A stretch of DNA of 64,000 nucleotides from Alentia gelatinosa. Lineage: Eukaryota > Annelida > Polychaeta > Phyllodocida > Polynoidae. Under the pieces are notes generated by a model. It was not told the origin of the DNA, did not search any database, and worked only from the letters and a program-made list of their open reading frames with translations. Below are positions 1 through 13,400 of this stretch, piece after piece (position 1 is the first letter of the stretch; each line of letters opens with the position of its first letter). Made by a program: the position numbers and the translations under genes. The stretch covers positions 47,409,950 through 47,473,949 of the forward strand of contig OX465579.1 in the NCBI GenBank assembly GCA_950022655.1. Direction: 5' to 3'.

Positions 1-1293
1 TAGGGTTTAATGAACAAGACTTATATAAATCACTTCAATAAGGAAGATATCATTTACATATAGAAGAAAGAAAATCTACCTTCTACTTTCTTCCATTCTC
101 GGAAAGATGATAAAAGAAAGATATGCCTTAGTACTTGTATCAGATAATACATCACTCACATGTGAACCTGGGATATCAAATGTGAATAAGGGATATTAAT
201 GAAGACGTGAGAGCCTTGAGTTACAAACAAGAGTTAACCAGAGCAGAGTAAAATCAAACATGTGCTTTACCTTAAAGGAATTCCAGATGGCAAAATAAGG
301 ATCTGTCAGCGAGATATTTCTCAATTGAGTATGTTTTAGAGTGTTTGTTCTAGTTTGGGACTGAGGAAATAATCGGAAATTCAAAACGCTTATCATTTGG
401 AACAGAATGGCTATGAATTGATAAACATTCTAATACAGCGAGTTTTGCCGGTGTATATGAAATGTCAGAATTCCGTGATTTGTCGGAAATCTTGCATCCC
501 TGGTCGAAGGTGATTATAACGTCAAAACGTTGGCTTGGTGACAACAGGAATTCCCTGGGATTTAAAAATACTTAACCCTGCATATATTTTGCCAAGCATA
601 CTCAGCCACCCTGGTGTATGGCTAGTCGAGAATAGGCCTAGTCAATAACCGGGGAAGTTATGTTGAGACGTTAAGATGGAAATATGACTGATATGAGCTT
701 TAAAAAAAGCCCAAATCTGCATCTTTCAATGGCCTTTCGGCAGCCTCCGGTCTGCCGGGCTAGTGTCGCGTTCCACGGCCTGTTTACCTGGGACGGGGAT
801 GGGGAGGCTATGTGGACGATTTAATCCAGATAGATCTGAGGAATCAAAGGAATCTATGCTTCCCGAAACAGAACGGTTTACCTCAACCTTCACATAATTT
901 GAGATCGCAGTGTGGTATAAGTATGATCGCTAAATAGGAACATGAACTTTCTAATACAAATGACCTCTGCCATTGCCTTCCGCACTTCCGGTATTTCCGA
1001 CTGTATGTGGAGAATTAGAATCTTCAGAGTGTACTGTTATTTACACAGTAGCCGGTGACGTTCATTAAAACCAGTGAAACCTTACTAATCTTTTCAACGA
1101 TGTCTTCTCCTCATTTTTGTACACACAACTTCACACGGACATAATAATGAAAGCGACGTTGAGCTGTGGAAACTGTGCGACACACGAGTATAACTGGTAA
1201 GTAGCCAGACAGTGCGAGACAAAAAGAAATGGTTCAATTATTAATGGGCACGTTCTTCTTGTCTGTCTCGCACGACAGTTCTTTACTACTTAC
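1..1293. other. Intronic sequence downstream of the 1294-1413 exon
   Basis: Intron of AOPEP as far as the window shows. I examined it for the next exon and found no convincing match. A 33 bp open block at 261-315 (minus) has AG and GT borders but no family resemblance. The stretch is otherwise unassigned AT-rich sequence. Confidence 0.4.
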
Positions 1294-1413
1294 GTCAGCG
1301 TTCTGTGATTGGAGAGTGTAGGTGTCCTTCAGGCGGCGTAGGGCGGGTGCTTGGATAGCGTCTGGCCAGGCGAGCATCTCCTCCAGCAGCAGGACGAGCT
1401 GGTCAGCTTCCAG
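1294..1413 (-). CDS. AOPEP: AOPEP exon, C-terminal helical-repeat segment
   Basis: This 120 bp exon has 40 codons and is phase 0 at both ends. It begins LEADQLVLLLEEMLAWP and ends YTLQSQNAD. The acceptor is ...gtaccttccag, the donor GAC/GTAAGT. It matches the alpha-helical (ARM-like) C-terminal domain of aminopeptidase O, where DQLVLLLE and a TY.LQ.Q.A pattern occur. The following exon, expected to start around a conserved Trp, was not found in positions 1-1293 and probably lies outside the window. Confidence 0.93.
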
Positions 1414-4400
1414 CTGGAAGGTACAGTGATCAATGATCAAGGTGCAGTAATGGCCAAGAGATAGTTAGCGATAAACAACACCCAAATATTGACACCAACA
1501 TACCTAAGGCATTTAGATTTGTTCATAAGATACAACAAACAAAGGAAATACGACTATATGATTATGTATCTCCCATATGAGATTCTAAATGTTCAGTATT
1601 CTAGCTTACGAAAGGTTTCGCATTGATGTGGACCTGGTGTGCCTTTGGTTTGGTTTGGTTCATTTTACGCCCGGTATGGTTAACATTTCTCTTTTCGGAC
1701 ATTATCATGTGTGTGACTATGATGCTATATCTTCGAGACATATGCACACTGAATTGGCGTTGATATATACATATATGTGTGAAGTGTACAGGCTCTCATC
1801 AAATCCATACTTACCCAAAAACCAAAGAGAGTAGGACTTAAGGTAGATAGGTGGAGTTAACCATTGCTAACAAGTCTGAGTCTGGCCTGAGTTATTGGTC
1901 TTTTCCCTGTGAAATATTGATTGTTCAAGAGAAACTGGAAGTGCATTCATTTTACGTCTAATGAACTAGAGCAAACTGACCTCATACACTGTCATGGCGA
2001 CCAAAGCCCAGGAATCGATTCCGGTTCGCAATTAGACAATTGCAAAACCAGTAATTCTAGATTTCAGAGTTCCTCACAGAGTGAACATACTAGTAGCAAG
2101 TTAAGGTTTGATGAGAAGCATGTTTGATGGAAAAACACGTTTTCAAACAAAGAATTTCCAGGCTGTAGGAGAGAGTTTCATGCCTCGCAAGTTGTTGACT
2201 CGCCGGAAGTGGACTGCCCCAACACAGTCCTGGGCTGCTGCTGGTATTCCTAATGGCCTAAGAATGGAGTATGTAGGCAAATATGGTGTAGTTTATACTA
2301 GACCTTTTATGGGTGACTGCATGGGAGATCATCATTAGTCAGGATACAATCTCCAATGGAACCTGTGATTATTCTTTCTATGACCAAGTAAATAATGTTG
2401 ATGTTCTTCTGATTGGTATAATAAAAAGAAAGTTCCCTATTGTAGATGCTCATTTTGATTGGACGTATATGAACAAATTATTATTCTATTTTGTAGCCAG
2501 AATGCTACCGACTAATGACAAATGCTTTGTCTGATGAACTCAAGGCAAAAAGAATATCGTTCAAATCACGGGCCTCAATGCGTCCACGTAATGGGAGCTG
2601 TCCGAACATAAACAGCGAATAATTGTCTCTCATTTGGTTCATATTGCAGCCCCTATATATATTTACTCATGTCTTCGAATTTGCGAAGGCTAAGGGCGTG
2701 AATAATATATTCTGCTACCTTGATGATCTTCTGGTTACAGGAGCAGATAAATAACACTGAGCAACAACCATAAACATACCCTTCTGTCTAGTTTAGGTGA
2801 TTTAGGTTTCCAGAAGAACATGAACAATTCCTCTTTTTGAAAGAATTCATTTATTTATACTGTACAATCATCAGCAGATCGCTGGTTTGATTCGGTCATG
2901 CATTTAAAGATTATGGTACAATCAATACACTAATCAATTTTATACATAGGAGTATCAAATCTAATCTGGTTATTTTGAGCCTGTGTTCCACTGGACTGAA
3001 TCCTCAGCTGGACAGATTGTGATCGGAAATAGTTCAACGGGAGAATTTTTACTTTTAAAAAGAGTTAGGACACGGTTGGCAGGGTGTCAGATGCTTTACA
3101 ATGCTGCCAGTGTGAACTGCTATCGCCAGCAGAAGTCTGTTGCCAATGCAGTCCAGACGAGCCCGGACAAGCCTGAAGGTTACAAATGTGCCGTTGGGCT
3201 GATGGTCAACGCCCTTTACCCAGCTATGACCGGGATCTAGTTGGGTATTAAGATTGACTCGGTAATCATGAACGTAACTCTTCCCCCAGACATGACAGTC
3301 AAAATGTTGATTATTCAATGTCTTGATAAGGAAACACTTTAAAACGTGACTTTCAGGTATTATGTGGCCACTTGTCGGCGGCCACTAAGGTGAATCAAGG
3401 ACGTAAGACTTTTTTTTAGAAGATAGTGACTAACCTTCCTAATCGGCTTAAGGCCGACCTGAAGTGGTGGAAAATCCTTATGGAAACACACGTGTATACA
3501 AAGGTAAGGGAAAGATTATAAATCCCTGTTTATTTTCTGACTTGTATCTTGAAACAAATGCTTCGCTCAGTGGATTTTGAGTTACCATTGCTCCAGAATG
3601 GTTCGCTGGCACTTGGAGAAACACAGTATTGGACGTGCACCAGAGAGCTGGAGAGGTACGAGTCTATTAATCTCCGCAATTTGTGGCTAGTGTTAGTTGC
3701 CTTGCATAGGTAGGAGGCCTACTACAGGGATAGTAGTACAGACAATACTCAAGTAATGGTAGCCATTCCAACAGGAAAAAGTACATCACCGGACAATACC
3801 ATAATAACTTGTTGTTGGGCTTTATCTGGCTGTTGAATATAAAAACAAAGTTAATATTGAAAGTGATAAACATGTCGCTAAAGCATTCCATGGTTTGTCT
3901 TCCTCTATTGAGCAGTTATCTCTACATACACAAGTAATACTATATATATATATATAAACCCTCCCCTCGGAGTTTATATAAATATAAAGCAGGAAGAGGG
4001 ACTTTCACCGGAATATATATATATATATATATATACGCCAGATACTTTCCAGGCAATCATAAACTCCATACAGCTACTGCCATGCACCGAGATACCTATC
4101 ATGAAAAAAATTATCTTTCTTCAGTTTCATGTAACAATTATCAATCCCCCTAATAGGAAGTTACCCGAGGTAGCTACCTGAATTATTAAAGAGAAATTGA
4201 GGTTCCAACGAGCATAGGACGCTACCTTGTACCCCAACAGGACAGGGTATATTATTTGGGGTTCTTATAACACGTGGAAATAAAATTCCAAATAACAATC
4301 TCTCTTGTCAATAAAGCCATCCATTTCCCCAGTCGTTTCTTATTTTTATCACAGATAAAAACAGGGTCCACCGAGGTAGATGATATACTTTCTCATGTAG

Positions 4401-7400
4401 CGAATAAAACATCTGTAAGTTTCAATGAAATGTATCCAATATCTCAGAAAATACCAGTCTTATATTGATGTTCCTGTCAGATCATGATACCTCTGATTTT
4501 TTATTCACAAATAGCGAAATTCGGCGACTTTTCTAAATAAGACTTCTTAGACATTCGTTTCATACCTCTGACTACCGTGTTGATATCGTACCTTCCTGAA
4601 AGATGTCCATGAATCATCTTAAATGTAGTTCATGAGATCAATGACACAATTTGAACTGCAGTTATTGATGTCAACCTAAAATTCATTTCAAATGATGTTA
4701 TCATGTAAATGTTACCTGTATTTCGAATTGTATAGATCTGCCTGGTCACTTCAAACCAGTATTAGCTGACGACCCGGCAGTATAAATATCGATAATAAAA
4801 AAAAGAATTCAACGTTACGATTCCACCCACATTGAAATGGCAGATATATGACATGAAGCTCTCAAGTTCCGTGCGGTACTTACAAGTGCAAACTCGAATC
4901 TCGTGCTAAGGACTACGGCAACCTTAAGGCAGTTATATTATGATACACACCGTTCTAAAGGTTTCATTCTCATAATATGTATAGAAGTGGTAAATAAGAA
5001 TAGGACAAAGAACAAATATATAATGACATACGCTACACAGGGAATAATACATGGCAGTTCTGTATGGCAAAGTCCCGCAGCATGGCAGTTACTCTCGCCA
5101 TTTGAACCGGAGTATATCACTTCTTCTGGATGTCACGAAAACTTCCAGAATACGTAGAGGTACCATCTCAAGGACCATCTATCGCCACTCACGTGATCTA
5201 CCAGTTCTCGCTGCTGTTTCGCACTGAACAGACGTCTTGATTGAGCGTATCGCTGCTGTGTCGTTTGGCATTAATTCACCTTCACTATATACGCTCAGTG
5301 AGGACATTCTAGAATATCTCTACAACTGGCTAAAACTGCCTCTTTGAAGCATCCCAGTGCAGTAAAAAGAAAAATACCAGAAGAGGTTATGTCTAGTTCA
5401 GAAGCCACATTGCTCATTAAAGTCTCACTCTCCTGTGTCTTCCAACACACGAGAACCGACGAGATCAGACGGGACGGTCATATAAACTGCAGTAGGTCAA
5501 ACAGGAGCCGCCAACACTGGTGGTTTGTATTCTGTGCATGTGCACCACCCCGAATGTAGGGATTGGCGGTAGGCGCTGAGATGGTTTAACAATGAGAAGA
5601 TGGAGATAGGCGTGGGTGTGATATTTAAAGGAGATATATATCAGGTTAGTGCGGTAATTAAACACAGTGGTGGGCTGAATGTTATATTTGGGAATTCATG
5701 TATCGCTGAGCAGAACTGATAAAAGGCCTGTCGTATTTCATCACCCCCCCCCCCTATAAAGTATATATGCTGCCTTCTCATTATCTGCCTGCTCGACAGC
5801 CTGCCTAGCCATCGACCTGCCTACCAACGAGCTTACCCACCCAATAACCAGCCTACCTGCCGAGACGCATACCTGCCCATCCACCTATGAATATGTCTTC
5901 CAGAAAAGATGGCTGTTGTTGCGGAGCGACTTTCTTGAAATTCACGGTGAAAACTGGATTGTGACTGTCTGTCAACGAAATCGGGTTATATCTATCATAC
6001 AGTTTAGGACTGAATTACCCTGTAATCTATGGGGCTTGGTACGTTAAACAATAATCAGTTCTGAGCAGGGAAAGTACCTGAAGTAGTTTTTGGAATTTTG
6101 CTCACTTTACTATACTTTCAGTTACACAGATACACAGGATGCATCGCTAGAGATAGTATAGTGGTCATCCGTAAAGTATGTACGCACTGAGGGGGGTCGG
6201 GGAGGTTAAAAAAGTTTGCGTATGCCCCTTCTTTGTTCTATTGCGTACAGGATTGGGAGGGGGTGGCGAGTGCGAAATTTCAGATATTCTGCATACATAC
6301 TTTATGGATGGCCTCATATGAAATTGTGCCATGTATTGGGACTTGAATCAGAGAGGTAGCATAAGAACTGGCGCCCCATAGCAGGAGATAAATCATTGAT
6401 GATGTATTTGGATTGTCGCCCCGTATCGGGAGAGAAGCCATGGAAGTAGTATATGAATTGTCGCTTCGTATCGGGACATTAATAATAGAAGTAGTATATA
6501 AATTGACCCACTGTATCAGGACATCATTGACATCAGTTTCAGAATCGGAAAACAGCATGCTTATATTCATGCACATCATATTCATTTGACAGCGTGTGAT
6601 TCTGCATAGCTTTTTATATTTATATAAGATAAGCCTCTATTTTCTGGTGTATCTGGTACTACTACACTGAAAGAACTTTCAGTAAAATATACGGGATACG
6701 GAATTGTACCGTAAACGTATTTAGTTCTGTAAAAAAAATCCAATCTATGGTCAGTCTACAGTATAAAGCCGTGAAAATGGATACATTACATACACTTAGA
6801 ATAGGTCTAACATTAACAAACAGTCTAAGTAGTGAATAAAATCCAGAAGTTAACTTCATTGAATGTGTTATACATTTCTATCTATAGTCTGTAACGTGTC
6901 TGCCATTTAAAACGTATTAGTTCTCAAGTTTAAAGGACATCACTACATTCAGAGGATTAAACACCACTTTCATGGGACATTTGTAAAATATAAGTAGAAT
7001 TGACTCTATGCTAACACATAAAATGCAACTTTGTAGTGTGAGATTCTAATCAATACTCCTGTTATGTAGTCTGCACTGACAACATCAGAGCTGAAAATTT
7101 TAGATGTTAGAATAACATTTATCACAATGATTGCAAAAATCAAAGATATTGATAAACCAATCATTTCGCAAAAATATTACGGTTGCCAGTAGAACTTACG
7201 GTATTTCCCTGGCATTCCAGTTGCCAGGGAAAAACTGTACAATTCACGGGAAGTATTTTACAGTGTGTATACTAGCACCATATATTAGAATACATTTCAA
7301 GATATTCATGATATTGTGAAGCTGTCTTCATATCTAATTTTGGAAATAATATCTTAAAATAGTTTCAAAAAAGAGTCCGTATAGGATATAATTGTGTAAA

Positions 7401-10400
7401 CTGTCAGTATAATCAGTCTGCACCTTATGCTGATAAGTGCTACATCAGTTACCCATTGACACTACATATAAGTAATCGTTCTCGCCATAAGTTGTAGCCT
7501 TGGCGTCGTATTCACTAATGTACTGCGGTCAGCCTTGAGGTTTACTTGTTATCGTTTAGCTATCAAGCAGAAGAGGTGAAGGCCCAAAATTTGACGCTCT
7601 GCGCAACGTTCGTGATCATTTTACAAAAGCGATGACCCGCTATATCTGATGCCCTCAAAGGTGTATTCATGGCGGTATCAAATAGTAAATCCCCTCTATT
7701 TTGTGTTATTGATAGCCTTTCGCCAGTTCCTGTTATCATAGAACTAAATATAGTCACATTTTGATCTGGAGTTACCGCTGCACCTTTCATCAGAAGTTCG
7801 ACAGAAGAGATACTTCTACCTATGACATAATGAATAGTTTCCCAAGTTAGAAGCTTCTATCCGCCTCGACGTATATCTATCAGATAGTCCGTAAAAAATA
7901 TATCCACTGTCGCATCCTATGAAAACGGTTCTGGTGTGTGGGAGGATAGAACTCACCTGGGTGCTTTGATAAGCAAAGGACACAGCCGATCAATTTCTGT
8001 CAGGCGACATACTGGTAAGAACATCCTTGAGATGAGGTAAAAACAGCCGATGAAAAGGTGATGAAGATTGAGCAGGTTGGATGCAATTACAGATTAATTA
8101 TCTCTAAGCAATATCCATGTCTCAGTAACTTGACATCTTGTCATAAAGACTCCCCATGCGGAAACCACATTGTCAAATATGTGGAAAATCATGTAAGATA
8201 TTTTCTGTTGGCTTGATCATGATCCCTTGGTAACGAATAGCTCTGTTATACGATGGATTCGTAGCAGGGTTAAAGAGCCCGTACCCAAACATGATTCCCA
8301 CCAGCAATAACTTCGCGATGCAATAGTGATAAAAAATCCAGGTCCTTGTCACGGAAAGACGCCACCTATTACAGTGTGTCTATACAAACAGATAAAGTGT
8401 CAACAACTTATTGCGAGGTGGTTTATCGCACTAGAATCGTACATTGGCTGGCTTTTACCTGGCAAGACTCTCGATATGGATAGTCATCCTATATGCACAC
8501 TGATAGGGCTTCACGTGTTCCTGAACAATGACCCGTGCGTGGGACACACGTCTCTTTTTTTCATTTACGTGGCACTATAAAGAGCCCACCAGCAAGTGAT
8601 GTTGATAACGAAACCCGCGTTTCCCTAATGGATGGCCATTATCTCTCCCTGGGAAATAAAAACTAGACGTTGGAGATGCATATATTTTTACTAGTCGGAA
8701 GACTTTTTCCATATGACAAGGACGTTGTTAGAGTTCTCAGTATAGGATAACTGGAACAGCAGTCTCAGATCAATGGAAATGTATAAAAGATGTCAAGATC
8801 CGATGATCCTCCCCAATGCTAGAACTATGATGCTTTTTAGACTAAGGCAAGTATATCATTGCTATGCAACATACTTGTAGATAGATACAGCCTATATTTG
8901 TTGATAGTTTCTTCCTGTCTGAGAACTATGGTATTATTCCGTGTGCCATGCTATAGACTTGAGTCTGTTTGTGATATTGCAAATTGGCCTCCTATTGCGC
9001 TACTACCAACACTAGCCACGATTCTTGAATAACATAGAGTACCGGATTACTTACAATGAACTCGAGGCGGGCAAAACCTTGGTCGGAAGCCAATAATTCC
9101 CACAAGAGCATGGACACATCAGATGCCAATTCTGATTCCATAAGAGACCTTTATGATTATAGGAATGACAGCAGGACTACCGCAACATGTTATATTATCT
9201 TATGCACCCGAAATAGCTTAACGAATGATTAGCGTTGCGCTTACGGCGACAAAGGATACTCTCATAGGACTAGGAATGGAATAGACAGGGACACGGTGGC
9301 ACAGGTGTCCAGTGTTGGGTGCCAGCCAAGCTCGCCCCCGGGCACAGTTTTGTCAGCGGGTATATAAATAGAAAAAATGGCACTCTTTGCTTCATGTGAC
9401 GATGGAGAACATCATAGTTAATTTCTCGCGTTCAGATGTGAAAGGCAGGGAAGCAGAGATGAACTGTGGGTAAGAGTATGTGACTGCCTTGGCGCAAGAA
9501 TACCCCAATGAATTCGTGTAGATGGACATAATCATATCATAGCATTATCCTACTGATGCCATGAAATCAACGCAAGAATTTGTATTACCATCTAAATGTC
9601 GTTCATGTGTCTAGGACGATGGCCTCAATTATTATTTCACCAAGCATTACGATAGGCAACACTAGGAGTTCCGGAAAGGAAATATGCTTTGTTCATCATG
9701 ACACTATGGTTAACGTAACAATCATTATATATTAGCAGAATTTCGAGAGACTTGGTAAGATGAAATAAAATTGGGATTTTACCGAGAACGGATTTTTTCT
9801 GACAAGTAGGGGGTAAAATCAAAGCCATTTAGCATCCCTACAAACTGTCACAAGATCTCCATGGAAATCTGAAAGATCGGGGTCTCAAGAGTCAGGATGT
9901 GAGCAGTAATTTTAAGCGAAACAAGAGGGTATTAGCTATGATGTACAAATGTAAGAGGATTAAAAGAACCTTGAAAAGGACTATGTGGTAGTCGAAACGT
10001 CGGTCCTATACAATAAACACCTACATATATAACGGTAACTTTGGTAGTTGTACTATTTACACCTTACTCTCTTTAAGATTAAAAGATCTTATTCTCAAAA
10101 GGTTGTTGAGTGATATGCTTCCATGTAATTACGTGTTGCTTGAGAGTGAGTCAGGGTAGCGGAAGTGACGTCATAAATGTGTTCACAGAACGTTCTCTCA
10201 CATAGAGCCTTATGTGCACTAGAATGTACACAAAGACCTCAGAGCAGCTCTTTCACCTTCACTGGGTAGAGACTGTTCTATTTTTTTTTTCTTAAAGTCG
10301 TTGAAGGACCTCCTTTCTTCCGTCGCATTCCTCAGATTCTGATCAAAGCATCGGAATGGGGACTTTAAGTACAAACTAGGCCGAGAAGTCTCCAAGCTTA

Positions 10401-13400
10401 TCCTCTTCTAGGTTCGACGACACAGTATTAGAATGTTCCCCTAAAGAATAAGATGACAGTAGCAATAGGAGGTATTTAAGATAATACACAGCCTATTTAT
10501 TGTCAATAAAGGTTGCATCTACATTTGACAAAGATGGAATACTCCGAAAAAGTAAAGTATATGCAAATATTGTGTTGTGTAGGTTTGTGCTTTCTGTAGC
10601 GACAGGAGGCTAACTATAGTGCGGTAGATAACACATAGTCCACCTGGTGATGACATTGAATCCATGAATGGGCTTATGAGGGGGAACATATTTTTCCCGA
10701 CAGGCCTTCAGGAGGCTACAGTCACACATATATGCAAAACAGCAGGAATTTCTCAGGTGAAACACTTGCTACGTGATGGTAAGATTACTTCTCACACAGA
10801 AATTAACACTGCATATGGTACACAATTGACCTTTTTAGATACGTTTTCAATGGGGTCGGCTATGCCATGGCTCAGGAGAAGTTGATGAAACCAATCACGA
10901 TGAAGAAAGTAATAAACGATGTTCCTGTAAACGTAAAAATTCTGATCCGAACATGTGACACGTGACGTTTACAGAGAGGTGTTTAAAGTCTGGTTTAAAA
11001 AGAGTACTGGAAAGACCAGTTAAGAGAAAAATTTGAAAATATGTTGGTGTCAGCAGCCACAGCATGGGGCTGAAGGTCTCTGGGCAGGCTCAAGTAACTG
11101 TTTTATTGGGGTAAATGAGGCTCAATTAATATTATTTTTGCATTACACGAGGAAAGAGAAATTTATATACTAAAAAGTAAAAGGTTGATTTCCATGGAAA
11201 AGTAAAAATCTGGCATCTCTGACTCTGGAACATCTATGTGTTTCTAATTTTTTAATCACGTTGTAGTAGGACCTCCTGTCTTCCGTCTCAAATAAAGTAG
11301 GTAATTTCCTTAGTTAATTTCACAATAGCTACGTAAATGATATGACGTGTAATATATATTTACATAATTGAAAAAGAAAGCATGTCATCAAAAAGAGCAG
11401 TCGTTGAACTCTATCCAGTTATCAAGGAGTAAAATATAAAACACATAACGCAGCCAATGGAATGGTTTAATCCTTTAAGGGCGGATGATGCCTTTAGGCA
11501 TCAACTGGCCAGAGGCGGATGATGCCATAATTGTTTTTCAAAGGGAAATATTTTAACAATTAACCTGAAATTTTCACAGAATGTAAGTGAAACATAGTAT
11601 TTTTAAATTCTGAATAATAGAAATAATAATATTAACAAAACCATATTATATCACGTGATAAACCTTCGAATTTAGAGTTCAGAGGACAGTGCCCCCGTCC
11701 CCTACAACTATACATAGTCACTAATAGCCGTCCCCAAGTGTGTAGCTCTGCCATAGGCGGCCGTCCTTAAAGGGTTAACAGTATTTCGCGTCGAATGAAA
11801 TACATGAAGAGCGAGATAGTGTCCCAAGGGGTACCCCCATCTCCAAAACTACGCCGAGAAGTCTCCAAGCGGATTCTCATCTAGTTTTCCTCGATAAAGT
11901 ACTGTTGGCGGTGTTAAAACATTTCACTTTTACACATTCACTGAGACGCGTCCTCACATTTCTTGCCCCTTGGGAAAGCCCCGCCAACGTTCACATTCAT
12001 GGAGCTGTCGTGCTCTTCAGTTGGTACTCAATGAGACCTAAAGGGGATGAGCATATAAAAGTAATTCAACATTGGGCTACGGATTAGTAACTTAACACAG
12101 GTGACGCCACATAAAAGCAATGCAGCTAGTATTTGCCCCCCTCTAATGTAATACCCTTCAAGGAAGTAAAATACACATACTCTGTTGCTCAGTATGGGGA
12201 TGCTCCTTTACAGGAAAAACTGCATTTTTGAAACAGACGACCTTAGAACAATGCCTGAGACCCACGCTACTGTATGAAGTACACTTTATTACATATCCCT
12301 GTTAATTATTGCCCTGTGCAATGTCTGTCTCCACTCCGCTCCGACTTGAAGCAAGAGTTTAATCTGGTGGAAGGTGCACTGTCTATCCGTCAAGGTTCCT
12401 AACAGATAACAGGGGAACCTATGCGGAGTGGGATTGGTATTATTGTTTTGGGCTGGTAGCTGATGTGCACGACCAACTCTCGTGTCCGTTATGGCACCAG
12501 TATAAAGGTGGTCATTTTGAAAGTGTCAGAGATAGTCTCAATGTATGGAGACCAGGAAACTACCAAACTAAACCTCGTTTTCAACATGGCTATAAAGTAA
12601 TCATATGAGAATAAATATATATCAGAGTATACAGATCCAAAAACTAATAGTAGGTTTGGGGTTTTCTCTACACGATAATCTTACTCTCCCGGCATTTCTC
12701 TCTTTAAGCCTATGTCTGTTTAACTGTCTCTCTGTGGGGGTGAAACTGCAGGCAGATCCTGTCGAAAATGTACCTTTTTATATATGGTATGTAAAACCAG
12801 TATCGACATTTTTAAAATCATATCTGGAGAAATATGGCTGTGCTACAGAGGGTTTTGAACCCACCGACCTCTACAAGTAGAGGTCTCTGTTTCTGATATC
12901 CTAATGTTACGATATGTGACTCCAAAGTGGAAGATCACCCCTGGTTGGTGAACTTTGTTTGTCGTGAAACCTTACATTGGATAAAAAAGAAAAAGGACAT
13001 ACCTTAATCGCAGTTGAGGCGCTCATACTATAGTGACAGGTCGATTTCGACTGGCTGATAGATGTTGGTATCTGAACGCACTTTAAGCGACAGGAGTTAC
13101 ATATCAAACAGGATTACTTTTCGAGTATTTGGGCCTAAAATAAGATAGTATCCGAGCACATACATAATGTGATGATGTATGTCTTTTATATCCAAAACTG
13201 TCTATAGCCTTTGCATATATGATGATACTGAAACATGATATAGCCTACAGCAAAACAATAAGTCTCTCTGTATAAGGTGTCAGTAGAGTTGGTAAATACA
13301 ACCTTTCTGAGTTTAATAGCTGCATGATACTACGGTAACCAATAGACACATAAAGAAGAAAATAGGTTTTGGGGTTAATGTTATATCAGTAAGTAAAGTT

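Noticed and set aside
261..315. Small open block (minus) with AG and GT borders, reading DPYFAIWNSFK
   Set aside because: Considered as the next AOPEP exon, but the residues do not fit the expected Trp-containing helix and such short blocks occur by chance.
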